Source: Bacteroidales bacterium (GTDB taxonomy: Bacteria > Bacteroidota > Bacteroidia > Bacteroidales > UBA4181). From it: a stretch of 25,486 bases of DNA. Below are positions 17,301 to 25,392 of this stretch, in pieces. The position numbers and the translations under genes are program-made. The stretch lies in contig JAISDP010000093.1 of the NCBI GenBank assembly GCA_031264715.1, forward strand, positions 1 through 25,486, written 5' to 3'. How positions within the stretch are numbered: the stretch's first letter is position 1; each line of letters opens with the position of its first letter. The notes under the pieces are model-generated. The model saw only the letters and a list, made by a program, of their open reading frames with translations, searched no databases and had not been told where the DNA came from.

Positions 17301-17482
17301 TCGGGTACACCCCGTTTAAAAACGAAGCGTCCGTATTTAAAAGCGTCCGCGTATTTTTCAGAGGCTCCAACCTGTTCGTGTGGTCGCCGTTTAAACTGTG
17401 GGACCCCGAATTGGGTGGAGACGGATATCGAAAATATCCTATGACCAGGTACATGGCGTTAGGATGTGAAATTAAATTTTAA
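14342..17482 (+). CDS. susC: SusC/RagA-family TonB-dependent outer-membrane transporter 2
   Basis: 1046 residues. A signal peptide ends near LSAG (about 28), followed by a short extension and the carboxypeptidase-regulatory-like domain (~46-118, GTVSDGKGELLPGVNVVV ... FSFVGF). LGEVVIVGYGAQRKE near 123-137 is the TonB-box region. The plug contains the hallmark IYGVRGANGAILVKTKRG near 234-251, and the barrel runs to the C-terminus. It is paired with the susD 8 bases downstream. The two SusC proteins of this window are clearly diverged paralogues and not a recent duplication, so they probably import different ligands. The ATG at 14342 follows the AT-rich repeat and is the natural start. Confidence 0.96.
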   Translation: MKASTKRRFFKYMGICLFPMYIFTLSAGQVDIERRPFEAIAQQGITVTGTVSDGKGELLPGVNVVVINTGNGTVTDTNGEFTIVAPGDTCVLEFSFVGFQTERTVIGNRRIFAVLLNETSTDLGEVVIVGYGAQRKESVIGAIASVKPAKLQSNQSRALSNSMAGLIPGIIAVQRNGELGDDQSEFYIRGMSTFSGGSRTPLVLVDGIERNMDNISPEEIESFSVLKDAAATAIYGVRGANGAILVKTKRGTAGKPRISVKADYGVTTPTRMPEFVDGPKYMEILNEASVLSGAVRGPFSPTEIEYTRTQADPELYPNVNWVDEVMKKSASNQKVTVDVSGGSERLRYRFIAGVYHETGMTVYDPDVSWDGKYKYRRYTVRSNVDMSLTPSTELSFSIGGFVTDRNTPGGADGSGIVARAMQTPPVLFPVRYSTGELAQAQNTINPWLWATQTGYQRQDNNGVQSLVTVTQDAGKLWPLLQGLQVKASFSFDAYSYHNVQRYKFPETWIAQGRDADGKLLLTNTNKGDEFLNFNKGAGGNRRIYFELPVNYERNFNHHAIGAMLLFNRDSYIDADASNPVSAFPYRHQGLAGRLTYNYRFKYFAEANFGYNGSENFASDYRYGFFPSFALGWVPSNEDFMENIRGFVSNLKIRGSWGKVGNDNIGGRRFAYVATINTADGYAFGYTAGRNYGGFREGDAAVDNLSWEIATKSDLGVEMTFRNVLNLTVDVFSDRRTNIFMQRKTITELAGYATMPWSNIGELNNKGVEASMDYFRSFGKDFAISFMGTFTWTTNKVINDDEPEDILGTNRSRTGKALNTSMLMVAERLLTVDDFTDPVRGELKPGIPSQLGLRVFPGDILYKDLNTDGSVTAEDEMLVGNPTLPAVIYGFGVTVQYKKFDLGVMFQGAGKTSLVMEVSGTNNYFIPGSGGRAFGNILSNVDDRWTEDHPEQDVFWPRLSTTNAGINNRPSTWWQKDAKFIRLKNLEFGYTPFKNEASVFKSVRVFFRGSNLFVWSPFKLWDPELGGDGYRKYPMTRYMALGCEIKF

Positions 17483-17490
17483 TATTTTTA

Positions 17491-19386
17491 ATGATAATTA
17501 ACATGAAATCAATCTGTTTTATTACGGGAATGTTACTGGCTGGCGTCCTTGTAACGAATACATCCTGTGACGATTATCTGGATGCTCATCCCGACGACAT
17601 CATTACGCTGGAAATGATTTTCGACAGCGAACCCAGGGTGCAGGAATGGCTTGCCGGCATTTACGCCCATATTGTGGATCCTACATGGGTGGAACCGCAT
17701 GATTACGGGTACGACATCCTTGCCGACGACATGCAGATACCGGAAGACTGGCGACAGTTCAACTGGTGGCCTATGGACGCGCAAAAGGGAAACTGGTCGC
17801 CCTCCACCTACTTGTTCAACGACTACTGGACAGGCGCGTACCGCGCGGTACGTGCAGCCTACGTCTTTATGAACCGGGCAAAGGCGCTCCCAAGCCAGTA
17901 TCTGTCGCAGGAAGATGTGGACATGATGAAACTGGAAGCCCGTTTCCTTGTGGCGTATTTTTATTCCTACATGCTGGAACTGTACGGGTCGTTTCCGCTG
18001 ATCGACCATCTGTTTGAGTCGGAAGCCGCTTTGGAGGAGGTAACATTGCCCAGAACCCCCTTTGAGGACATCGTTGCGTGGTTGGACAGGGAATTTACCG
18101 ACCTTGCCGGTCAATTGCCCGAATCCTTCAATGACGAAGCAACCCGCTACGGAAGGCCTACTAAGGGAATGGCGCTGGCATGCAGGGCCAGGGTGTGGCT
18201 GTTTGCCGCAAGCCCGCTGTTCAACGGCAATCCGCTGCTGGCAGGCCTGTCCAATGAAGATGGCGTTCGCCTGTTCCCCGCCGCCAAAGACCCGAAAAAA
18301 TGGGAAAAAGCCAGGGAAGCAACCGAAGAATTGCTGGCATTGGGAAGATATGAACTTTACGTGGAAAGATTCACCGACGGCGAAATAGATCCGTTCCTGT
18401 CCTTTCAGAATATTTTCCTGAAAGGGGGCGAGCAAAACAGGGAAATCATTTTTGCAGTGCCGAATAGCGGATATGTGAACCGTGCAAGCCACAGTTCCCC
18501 CAAAGGTAACAGCAATGGCGGCAATGACGGTTATAGCATCACGCAGCAACTGGTGGACGCTTTTTTTACCAAAAACGGATTACCCATAGGCGTCGATCCC
18601 GAATATCAATCCGGCGGATACAGCGCCGCCCCCATATCCTACCCGCATACGGCCTACGACCTGAGTACCCCGGCAAGAACCAAAGGGTTGATTACCCCGG
18701 CAGGCACGTTCAACATGTATGTCAACAGGGAGCCGAGATTCTATATTACCGTAACATACAACGGACTGTATATACCCACCTATGGCGCTGTAACGGAATT
18801 TTTCGACGGCGGACGGGATGGGAAAAACAGCGGATGGGACTATCCGCCCACAGGCTACCTGAATCGCAAGAACGTACATCCGGAAGATGCGCCGAGGACA
18901 AATACCTACCCTTACCGGCCGGGGATTGCCATGAGGCTTGCCGAATTTTACCTGAATTATGCCGAAATACTGAATGAAATAAGTTATGACACCCATCGAT
19001 CGACCGTCATTGATTACCTGAACCGCATCCGCAAGAGGGCGGGTATTCCTTTGTACGGGAACAGCGCCGGTGAAATAGCTGTTCCGGCAAATTACGATGC
19101 AATGAAAACCGCCATACGGCGTGAACGCAGAGTGGAACTTGCGATGGAAGGCATCCGTTACAAAGATATGCGCCGCTGGCTCATCGGAAAGGAACTTTAC
19201 GACGATCAACCCATTACCGGAATGAATACCGACGGGAGAAGCCTTTCCGAATTTTACGCCAATCCCGGGAAAAAAGTGTTTCTGGAACGCCACTGGGACG
19301 ATAAAATGTATTTGTGGCCGATTTCCCAATCGGCTATGGACAAAAATGCAAGGCTGGTACAAAACCCCGGATGGCCGTCAAAATAG
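17491..19386 (+). CDS. susD: SusD/RagB-family surface lipoprotein 2
   Basis: 631 residues as drawn. ATG 17503 (MKSICFITG) gives a cleaner signal peptide, with lipobox NTSC. Features seen are CDDYLDAHPDD after the Cys, LEARFLVAYFYSYMLELYG (TPR helix), GRPTKGMALACRARVWLFAASPLFN, the C-terminal RERRVELAMEGIRYKDMRRW and a final WPISQSAMDKN ... VQNPGW. It forms the ligand-binding lid of SusC 2. The 8-base gap to susC shows tight co-transcription. Confidence 0.95.
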   Translation: MIINMKSICFITGMLLAGVLVTNTSCDDYLDAHPDDIITLEMIFDSEPRVQEWLAGIYAHIVDPTWVEPHDYGYDILADDMQIPEDWRQFNWWPMDAQKGNWSPSTYLFNDYWTGAYRAVRAAYVFMNRAKALPSQYLSQEDVDMMKLEARFLVAYFYSYMLELYGSFPLIDHLFESEAALEEVTLPRTPFEDIVAWLDREFTDLAGQLPESFNDEATRYGRPTKGMALACRARVWLFAASPLFNGNPLLAGLSNEDGVRLFPAAKDPKKWEKAREATEELLALGRYELYVERFTDGEIDPFLSFQNIFLKGGEQNREIIFAVPNSGYVNRASHSSPKGNSNGGNDGYSITQQLVDAFFTKNGLPIGVDPEYQSGGYSAAPISYPHTAYDLSTPARTKGLITPAGTFNMYVNREPRFYITVTYNGLYIPTYGAVTEFFDGGRDGKNSGWDYPPTGYLNRKNVHPEDAPRTNTYPYRPGIAMRLAEFYLNYAEILNEISYDTHRSTVIDYLNRIRKRAGIPLYGNSAGEIAVPANYDAMKTAIRRERRVELAMEGIRYKDMRRWLIGKELYDDQPITGMNTDGRSLSEFYANPGKKVFLERHWDDKMYLWPISQSAMDKNARLVQNPGWPSK

Positions 19387-19415
19387 TGAATCGTAAATAA
19401 TTTAAACAGTGTAAT

Positions 19416-20609
19416 ATGAAAAACTTCAGTAAATTTAGTTATGTATGGTGCTTTCTAATCCTGTTTTCCTGCGGCAAGCAGGACAAGGAAAACGTGCCGG
19501 CTCCGGTTGCGGGTTTTACCTGCGAGCGGAATGAAGAGAACCTGTTGGAAATACATTTTACCAACACGTCTCAAAATGCAGTGTCGTATAGTTGGGATTT
19601 CGGCGACAATTCCGCTTATTCGACGGAAAAAGACCCCGTCCATACGTATCTTTACGGTGGCAGGTATCAGGTTACCCTGATTGCCAAAAACAGCGAGGGC
19701 GTATCCGATATCAAAACGCAGCAGGTGGAAGTAACGCAACCCATAGACCCCAGTGCGGATATCCCCGTAACGGTAAGGATGAGCGATCATAATGCCGCCC
19801 AGTTGACCGTCATCCCAACGGCTGACGGGTGGGAAATGGAAATGAACGGTAACGATCCGTATTTTTGGCTGGATGCGGCAAGGGATATTGATTTCAGTAC
19901 GCACTATATCCTGTCGTTCGAGGCAAAAGTGATGGCCGATAATTTACCGGGGCGTCCCAGCTTTATTGTCTTCCTGCAAGCCCCTGTTTATCCCGATTAT
20001 TGTATTGACCACGATTTGGGATATCAGGTGGCAAGCAGCGAGTGGACGCGCATATCGGTAGATTTGACCGGTGCAAGGGAAACGCCGGATCCTTTCAATA
20101 CCTTCAGGTGCAAGTTCGGTAAAAGCGAAGCCGATGCCGTACGGAAAATAGCGATCCGCAACATAGTTGTGCGCACGCCTTCCGAAGCAGAAAAAGCCGT
20201 TGTAACGGCAAGTATCCGCGGGGAAGGCAACGAGCGCTGTACCGTCGTGCCCGACGAATCCGGCGGTTGGAATATTGCAACGGACGCAGACGTCGATCCG
20301 TATTTCTTTATTGACGCCGCCTCTCCCGTACTGTTCGGAGCCAACCACGTGCTGGCTTTTGAAAGCAAAAACACCGAAGAAGCCGATTTGTGCATGTACA
20401 TCGGAGGTTTTGCGGGAGGTTTTTATCTGAGCGAACAAAATGCAGGATTTAAAATCCCCGCTTCCACCGAATGGGTCAACAATGTCTTCGATCTGTCGTC
20501 GGCGCTGTTTTACGGTCCTCCGGCGCCGTGGACCTGGATGCGGATACGAATCGGCATTGACGACCGTGCCAGAAATATCAGCATCAGGAATATCAAAATC
20601 CAACATTAG
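19416..20609 (+). CDS. PKD-domain lipoprotein with two copies of an unrecognised module
   Basis: 397 residues. The lipobox LFSC has Cys 19. Residues ~29-110 are a PKD domain (VAGFTCERNEE ... SYSWDFGDNS ... HTYLYGGRYQVTL). Two related ~130-residue segments follow, about 119-255 and 263-397. Each has an (N/E)xxQLT or CTV strand, GW-(E/N) then DPYFxxDAA, HYILSFEA or HVLAFES, a hydrophobic strand, an EW-(T/V) strand, and a final RIRIG or CKFG ... IRNI. The segments look like jelly-roll carbohydrate-binding modules, but I cannot name the family. The gene sits in the SusE/F position, 29 bases after susD, so it is likely a surface glycan-binding protein. Confidence 0.8.
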   Translation: MKNFSKFSYVWCFLILFSCGKQDKENVPAPVAGFTCERNEENLLEIHFTNTSQNAVSYSWDFGDNSAYSTEKDPVHTYLYGGRYQVTLIAKNSEGVSDIKTQQVEVTQPIDPSADIPVTVRMSDHNAAQLTVIPTADGWEMEMNGNDPYFWLDAARDIDFSTHYILSFEAKVMADNLPGRPSFIVFLQAPVYPDYCIDHDLGYQVASSEWTRISVDLTGARETPDPFNTFRCKFGKSEADAVRKIAIRNIVVRTPSEAEKAVVTASIRGEGNERCTVVPDESGGWNIATDADVDPYFFIDAASPVLFGANHVLAFESKNTEEADLCMYIGGFAGGFYLSEQNAGFKIPASTEWVNNVFDLSSALFYGPPAPWTWMRIRIGIDDRARNISIRNIKIQH

Positions 20610-20658
20610 AAATCATTAGAAATTTTAATTTTAATCATCCAATAAAAACAAAAGAATC

Positions 20659-22158
20659 ATGAAAATCAAAATCAAACTTGTCGTATGGTGCATATTGTGC
20701 GCCGGTATCCTGTTCTCGTGTAAAGAAGAAGAAAAAGAAGCGGCTCCCTTGCCGGTGGCCGGATTTTCTTTCGCGGCGGAACAGGCGCATCCGTTGACCG
20801 TTCATTTCACCAACGAATCGACCAATGCCGAATCCTACAGTTGGAATTTCGGCGACAATTCCGAACTTTCCGCAGAGACGAATCCCGTACATACGTATGC
20901 CGCCGGCGACAGTTATACGGTAACCCTGACGGCAACCAACAGCGAAGGGAAGAGCGATAAAAAAACGCTGAGCGTGGCAGTGATGCAGCCGGCGCCGGCT
21001 AACCCTGTCGCCAACTTTGAATACGTGATTGATCCGGCTAATCCGTTGACCGTCCACTTTACCGATTTTTCGGAAAATGCCGTATCGCATAGCTGGGATT
21101 TCGGCGACGGCTCGGCCCCGAGCGATTTGCAAAATCCCGATCACACGTATGCAGCAGCCGGCGTTTATTCGGTCGTCCTGACGGTACGGAACGCCAACGG
21201 GGATGAACATCAAAAAACGGTAGAGGTGGCAGTCGTCGATCCTTCCGCGCCCGTTCCCCTGACGGTACGGCTTACAGACCACAATGCTTCTCAATTGACC
21301 ATTACGCCGGACGAAGGAGAATGGCAACTGGACATCAACGGCGGCGACGCTTATTTCTATCTGGATGCACCGCAGGGCATTGATATCAGTACCGCTACGC
21401 ACTATATCCTGTCGTTCGAAGCGCAGTTTACAGCCAATCCCGCCGACATCCCCATGATCCTGTTCCTGCAGGCAAACGGCTGGCCCAATTCCATCATCGA
21501 CCACGATTTGGGTTATAAAATCTCGAACAGCGCCGAGTGGCAAACCCTGTCCATCGACTTGACGCTGGTAAGGAGACCGGGGTCTGCCGATGTAAATAAT
21601 AACGTCAGTCAGGCGTTTCCCGCTGCGTTCAATTATATCAAGTTCAGGTTCGGAAACGGCTCCCACGTCAATGCCGGCATCAGGGTACGCAATTTTGCGG
21701 CGCGCATGGCTACCAGCGAGGAAAAGGCGGATGTTCCGGCTGTCGTACGCGCTACGGACAATAACCAATGCACCATTACAGGCTCCGGAGACGCCGCCGG
21801 ATGGAATATCGCCATACCGGACAACAGCAACGACCCGTACTTCTTCGTCGATTTCAGCGTTCCGCCGTTGTGGGGCGCCAATCACGTACTGTCTTTCGAA
21901 AGCAGGCTGGATGTGGCGGAAGCAGATCTGTGCATGTTTGTCGGAAGGTTTGAGAACGGTTATTTACTGCACGAAAACAATGTCGGGCTTAAAATACAGG
22001 GATCCTCCGACTGGAGGCTTCACACCTACGATCTCCAGTCCCTCAACTTCTTTGTATACGGGCCGTACGTACCGTTACAGTGGATGCGGCTTCGGGTCGG
22101 TACGGATAATGCGGCAAAAGATTTCAGCATTAGGAATATCAAAATGACTCATCCGTAA
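20659..22158 (+). CDS. Double-PKD lipoprotein with two copies of the same module
   Basis: 499 residues. The lipobox LFSC has Cys 21. Two PKD domains (~29-111 and ~114-198) both carry SYSWNFGDNS or SHSWDFGDGS and HTYAA. The two modules follow at about 201-355 and 360-499 (LTVRLTDHNASQLTITP ... AYFYLDAPQGIDI ... HYILSFEAQ ... IRVRNF; then ATDNNQCTITG ... DPYFFVDF ... HVLSFESR ... FSIRNIKM). It is a clear paralogue of the preceding gene with one more PKD domain, presumably made by tandem duplication. The first module also contains DHDLGYKI, matching DHDLGYQV in the neighbour. The PKD domains probably act as spacers that lift the modules from the membrane. Confidence 0.8.
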   Translation: MKIKIKLVVWCILCAGILFSCKEEEKEAAPLPVAGFSFAAEQAHPLTVHFTNESTNAESYSWNFGDNSELSAETNPVHTYAAGDSYTVTLTATNSEGKSDKKTLSVAVMQPAPANPVANFEYVIDPANPLTVHFTDFSENAVSHSWDFGDGSAPSDLQNPDHTYAAAGVYSVVLTVRNANGDEHQKTVEVAVVDPSAPVPLTVRLTDHNASQLTITPDEGEWQLDINGGDAYFYLDAPQGIDISTATHYILSFEAQFTANPADIPMILFLQANGWPNSIIDHDLGYKISNSAEWQTLSIDLTLVRRPGSADVNNNVSQAFPAAFNYIKFRFGNGSHVNAGIRVRNFAARMATSEEKADVPAVVRATDNNQCTITGSGDAAGWNIAIPDNSNDPYFFVDFSVPPLWGANHVLSFESRLDVAEADLCMFVGRFENGYLLHENNVGLKIQGSSDWRLHTYDLQSLNFFVYGPYVPLQWMRLRVGTDNAAKDFSIRNIKMTHP

Positions 22159-22169
22159 TGAATGAAACG

Positions 22170-22241
22170 ATCCGGTTCGAACGAACCTGCAGGATGCTGG
22201 TGCGTTTTGCGGTAAAATATTCCGTTTGAACCGGATTTTTT
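22170..22241 (+). terminator. Long-stem hairpin with T6 between the PKD gene and the DUF5722 gene
   Basis: ATCCGGTTCGAAC (22170-22182) pairs with GTTTGAACCGGAT (22224-22236) over 13 bp with one G-U, followed by a T run to 22241. The 41-nt loop contains the small palindrome CCTGCAGG. It begins 11 bases after the stop of the PKD gene and ends 21 bases before the next start, so it would reduce or condition transcription of the DUF5722 gene. The long loop is unusual for a simple terminator. Confidence 0.6.
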
Positions 22242-22262
22242 CTACTTTTATTCCGTCATATC

Positions 22263-24434
22263 ATGAACATGAAAACATTGATCGTTATTCTTACCGTCAT
22301 GCTCTCATTGAGCGATTGCAACAGGAAAAAGGAAACGCCGGAAGTTCCGCTGCCGCCTGTTGTCGTCCCGCCGTCGGCAAAAGACATCGTTCTTACGCCC
22401 CGTCAAAAGGATTATAACCACATGACGCTGACATACGACAGGTACGAATGGGAAGTAAGCACCACCGCCAACGATCCCTATCTCTTTGTGGATGCGGATA
22501 TACCTGTCAATATCAAGACGCATTACATCCTGAGTTTTGAAAGTTTCAATACAGCGGAAACGCTTCCCCTGCTCTTTTATGTAGGCGCCCCGCTGAACAG
22601 CAGCCATATCATCGAGACTTACACGCTGCCTCGCACGGAAGGATGGACGGTAAATGCCTACGACATATCCGCCACGCTGGAGCCGCCCGCCGAACCTTTT
22701 ACTTCCATACGGATTCGTTTCGGCAATACCGCCGGAAAGACCGTCCGGCTGCGCAACTTTATCCTGCGCGAACCTACCGACCGGGAAAAGGAAGAGGCTG
22801 CGCATCGCGAAGACCGGATCCGGCAGGATGAAGAATTATCTGCGCGGCTTCAAAGCTATTTAAATAAAAGCTTTACCTCTTCCATCACCTCCGTCCGGAT
22901 GTCGTTTGCTGCGGGACAAATTGCCATACAGGGCGAATACGCCGGTTCCGACCTGAGCAATACGGGACTTGCCGAGATACCGATGTGGAAAGACGCTACC
23001 GACCTTGATGCGCCGGCGTCGTTCACACCGTTAAATTCCCCGTCGGTGAACTTCTCTTTCGGGAGAACCGCCGAAGACGGACACGACCGCTTGCTGTCGG
23101 GATGGGCTATTGCACGGCAAAATACTTCCGGCGGGCAAACCCGTTACGAACTGCTTTCGGCAGTGCATTATGCGGACGAAATTACTCCGCGTGCGGACTT
23201 GCCCAAAAAAATACCCGCATCGCTCAAGGGTATCGGCGGATGTCCGATGGATCATCCGGACATGGACGAACTGGGCATTGCCTCCGTTACCTTCAATATC
23301 ATCCTGGACGCTGTCCTTTACAGGGACCCCGGACAGGGACGGACGCCCTGGAACTACGCCGGAAAAACATGGTATGCCGCTGTGGGAGCAGGCAGCCACG
23401 TGGACGGCATCGACAGGGATGTCCGCATTGCGCGTGAAAAAGGATGGATGGTGTCGGCCATCCTGCTGATTCCGGTCAACCGGCAAGGAAGCAAAAACTC
23501 ATGGCTGGCGCAGGCAGCCCATCCGGAAACGGAAATGAGCGCGGCCTTCTCCATGCCCAATTTTACTGCCCGCGAAGGCGCGGAAGCATACGCCGCAACC
23601 ATCGCTTTCCTTGCCGAACGCTACGGCAAAGACGACCCGGGAAGGATACACCACTGGATCGTACACAATGAAATACAGGCCGGATTCTACTGGACCAACG
23701 CGGGAAGAAAAACCGTGGAAACCTACATGAACCTTTACCAGAAATCCATGCGGACGGTACAGACACTGGCAAGGCTGTACGATCCGAATGCTAAAGCGCT
23801 CATATCGCTGGATCATGGCTGGAACAACCCGGACGATCCGGATCCGAGAAGTTACCGCGGCAAGGATATGCTGGACTTGCTGGTCAAATTCGGCCGGCAG
23901 GAAGGGGATTTTGAGTGGGGCGTCGCTTTCCATCCCTACGCGCAGGACATCAACAACCCGCGAACATGGCAGGATAACCGGGCATACTATTCTTTCAGCA
24001 CGCCTTTCCTGACCTTCAAAAACCTGGAAGTGCTGGATGCATGGGTCGAGCAGGCGAGCGTACGCTATAAGGGAACCGTTCCGCGCGAAATTCAGTTTAC
24101 GGAACAGGGATTAAACTCGCCCGATTACAGCGAACAGCATTTGAAAGAGCAGGCCGCCGGCATGGCATACGTATGGGCAAAAGTGGAACGCCTCAGAAAC
24201 GTTACGGCGTTTCAGTATCACCTCTGGGCAGATGCGCATGAAGAAGGAGGATTGAAACTCGGACTGAGAAAGTACGGCAATGACGCCGGCGATCCTTACG
24301 GGAAAAAACCGATCTGGTATCTCTATCAAGCCTGCGGAACATCCGACTGGGAAACAGTCGCCGCTCCATACAAGCCGGTGACAGGGATCGCCGATTGGAG
24401 TGAATCATATTACAGTGGAAGCATCAATCAATAA
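22263..24434 (+). CDS. DUF5722-type protein, probable clan GH-A glycosidase, with N-terminal module
   Basis: 723 residues. The N-terminal hydrophobic segment ends LSLSDC with Cys 19. Asp before the Cys is unusual for a lipobox, so lipidation is uncertain. ATG 22269 is an alternative start. Residues ~41-178 are one copy of the module shared with the two upstream proteins (DPYLFVDADIP ... HYILSFES ... IRIRFG ... VRLRNF). A charged helix (~180-205) links to the large domain (~210-723), which I recognise as DUF5722-like. Clan GH-A hallmarks are IVHNEIQAGFYW with Asn469-Glu470 as putative acid/base, FHPYAQ near 558, and QFTEQGLN with Glu614 as putative nucleophile. Activity is inferred from the layout. 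It is the only hydrolase candidate in operon 2. Confidence 0.75.
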   Translation: MNMKTLIVILTVMLSLSDCNRKKETPEVPLPPVVVPPSAKDIVLTPRQKDYNHMTLTYDRYEWEVSTTANDPYLFVDADIPVNIKTHYILSFESFNTAETLPLLFYVGAPLNSSHIIETYTLPRTEGWTVNAYDISATLEPPAEPFTSIRIRFGNTAGKTVRLRNFILREPTDREKEEAAHREDRIRQDEELSARLQSYLNKSFTSSITSVRMSFAAGQIAIQGEYAGSDLSNTGLAEIPMWKDATDLDAPASFTPLNSPSVNFSFGRTAEDGHDRLLSGWAIARQNTSGGQTRYELLSAVHYADEITPRADLPKKIPASLKGIGGCPMDHPDMDELGIASVTFNIILDAVLYRDPGQGRTPWNYAGKTWYAAVGAGSHVDGIDRDVRIAREKGWMVSAILLIPVNRQGSKNSWLAQAAHPETEMSAAFSMPNFTAREGAEAYAATIAFLAERYGKDDPGRIHHWIVHNEIQAGFYWTNAGRKTVETYMNLYQKSMRTVQTLARLYDPNAKALISLDHGWNNPDDPDPRSYRGKDMLDLLVKFGRQEGDFEWGVAFHPYAQDINNPRTWQDNRAYYSFSTPFLTFKNLEVLDAWVEQASVRYKGTVPREIQFTEQGLNSPDYSEQHLKEQAAGMAYVWAKVERLRNVTAFQYHLWADAHEEGGLKLGLRKYGNDAGDPYGKKPIWYLYQACGTSDWETVAAPYKPVTGIADWSESYYSGSINQ

Positions 24435-24440
24435 TATGAT

Positions 24441-24467
24441 ATTGAATGTTGATTATTGAATGTTGAT
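24441..24467 (+). repeat. Two direct copies of ATTGAATGTTGAT
   Basis: ATTGAATGTTGAT occurs at 24441-24453 and again at 24455-24467, just after the DUF5722 stop. It is a short AT-rich direct repeat with no T-run hairpin, so no clear terminator for operon 2 is seen here. Confidence 0.6.
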
Positions 24468-24494
24468 AACACAATGAATATCGATAAAGAACGC

Positions 24495-24798
24495 CAAAAT
24501 TGGTATTCAAAGAACCAAAATTGGGTCTCAGAGGTCCTAATTTGGGTCTCGAAGATCCAAAATTGGGTCTCAAAGGTCCAAACTTGGGTCTCGAAGGTCC
24601 AAACTTGGGTCTCAGAGGTCCTAATTTGGGTCTCAGAGGTCCAAAATTGGGTCTCAAAGGTCCTAAATTGGGTCTCAAAGGTCCAAACTTGGGTCTCAGA
24701 GGTCCTAATTTGGGTTTCAAAGGTCCAAACTTGGGTCTCAGAGGTCCAAACTTGGGTCTCAAAGGTCCTAACTTGGGTCTCAAAGGTCCAAATTTGGT
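24495..24798 (+). repeat. 21-bp tandem repeat array, 14 units plus a partial
   Basis: Fourteen consecutive 21-bp units run from 24495 to 24788, each of the form C-(A/T)AA-(A/C/T)TTGGGTCTC-(A/G)-(A/G)AGGTC, with a partial fifteenth to about 24798. The first unit is the most degenerate. Because 21 is a multiple of three and the unit has no stop in several frames, the array is open in several frames on both strands, which creates heptapeptide-repeat ORFs such as GLRGPNL on the plus strand. No frame has a convincing start, signal or flanking domain, so I call it a non-coding minisatellite. Confidence 0.9.
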
Positions 24799-24801
24799 GT
24801 T

Positions 24802-25072
24802 CGCCTCCGTTGAGCGGCAATTGTATTGCCGCTCGGAACATTACCGGATTTGTAATCCGGGACATCGAATATATTTCCCGTCAGGGAAACCATATCAATA
24901 GAAAAACAACCGTCGCCGCCGGGCCAAAACCCCGTATGGGGTTTCACATCATGAATCTCCTACGGAGATTGGTGGATGTTTTCCGCATCAATTTCTATTG
25001 CTATGGATGCCCTTCCATCATTCGGCGAAATCCCGTCAGGGATGGCAGATCGGTAGAAAAACGTGCACCGCC
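24802..25072 (+). repeat. Palindrome-rich block, copy A
   Basis: The block holds a series of different short palindromes: 10-bp stem at 24812-24834 (GAGCGGCAAT, loop TGT), 7-bp at 24844-24860 (CCGGATT, TGT), 6-bp at 24874-24889 (TTTCCC, GTCA), 7-bp at 24927-24944 (AAACCCC, GTAT), 7-bp at 24954-24970 (AATCTCC, TAC) and 5-bp at 25030-25043 (ATCCC, GTCA). Several are followed by ATATCAATAGAAAA or GATCGGTAGAAAA. This resembles REP-like palindromic repeats scattered in many Bacteroidota genomes (family resemblance from memory). The whole block recurs as copy B. Confidence 0.85.
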
Positions 25073-25107
25073 GCCGTTGAGCGGCAACTTAGCGAAAGCG
25101 ATCTCAC

Positions 25108-25392
25108 CGCCTCCGTTGAGCGGTAATTGTATTGCCGCTCGGAACATTACCGGATTTGTAATCCGGGACATCGAATATATTTCCCGTCAGGGAAACCATA
25201 TCAATAGAAAAATGTGCTCCGGGCGCCCGAACCAAAACCCCGTATGGGGTTTCACATGATGAATCTCCTACGGAGATTTCGTTGGTGTTTTCCGCCTTGA
25301 TTCTATTGATATGAATGCCCTAACGGGCAACGTTCCATCATTCGGCGAAATCCCGTCAGGGATGGCAAATCGGTAGAAAAACGTGCACCGCC
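25108..25392 (+). repeat. Palindrome-rich block, copy B
   Basis: This is a second copy of the block at 24802-25072, starting CGCCTCCGTTGAGCGG and ending ACGTGCACCGCC in both. The first ~100 bases are nearly identical. The middle has diverged and contains one extra palindrome, TGCCC-TAAC-GGGCA at 25316-25329. In the first hairpin a C-to-T change leaves a G-U pair, so the stem is kept. The two copies are separated by 35 bases that carry another CCGTTGAGCGG. Confidence 0.85.

Noticed and set aside
24495..25392. Possible CRISPR array or repeat-encoded protein (ORFs 24456-25259 and 24500-24901 on plus, 24424-24865 on minus)
   Set aside because: The 21-bp units are contiguous with no spacers, the later palindromes have differing stems and irregular spacing, and no cas gene is present. 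The ORFs exist only because the 21-bp unit lacks stops. They lack a signal or any known domain and are open on both strands.
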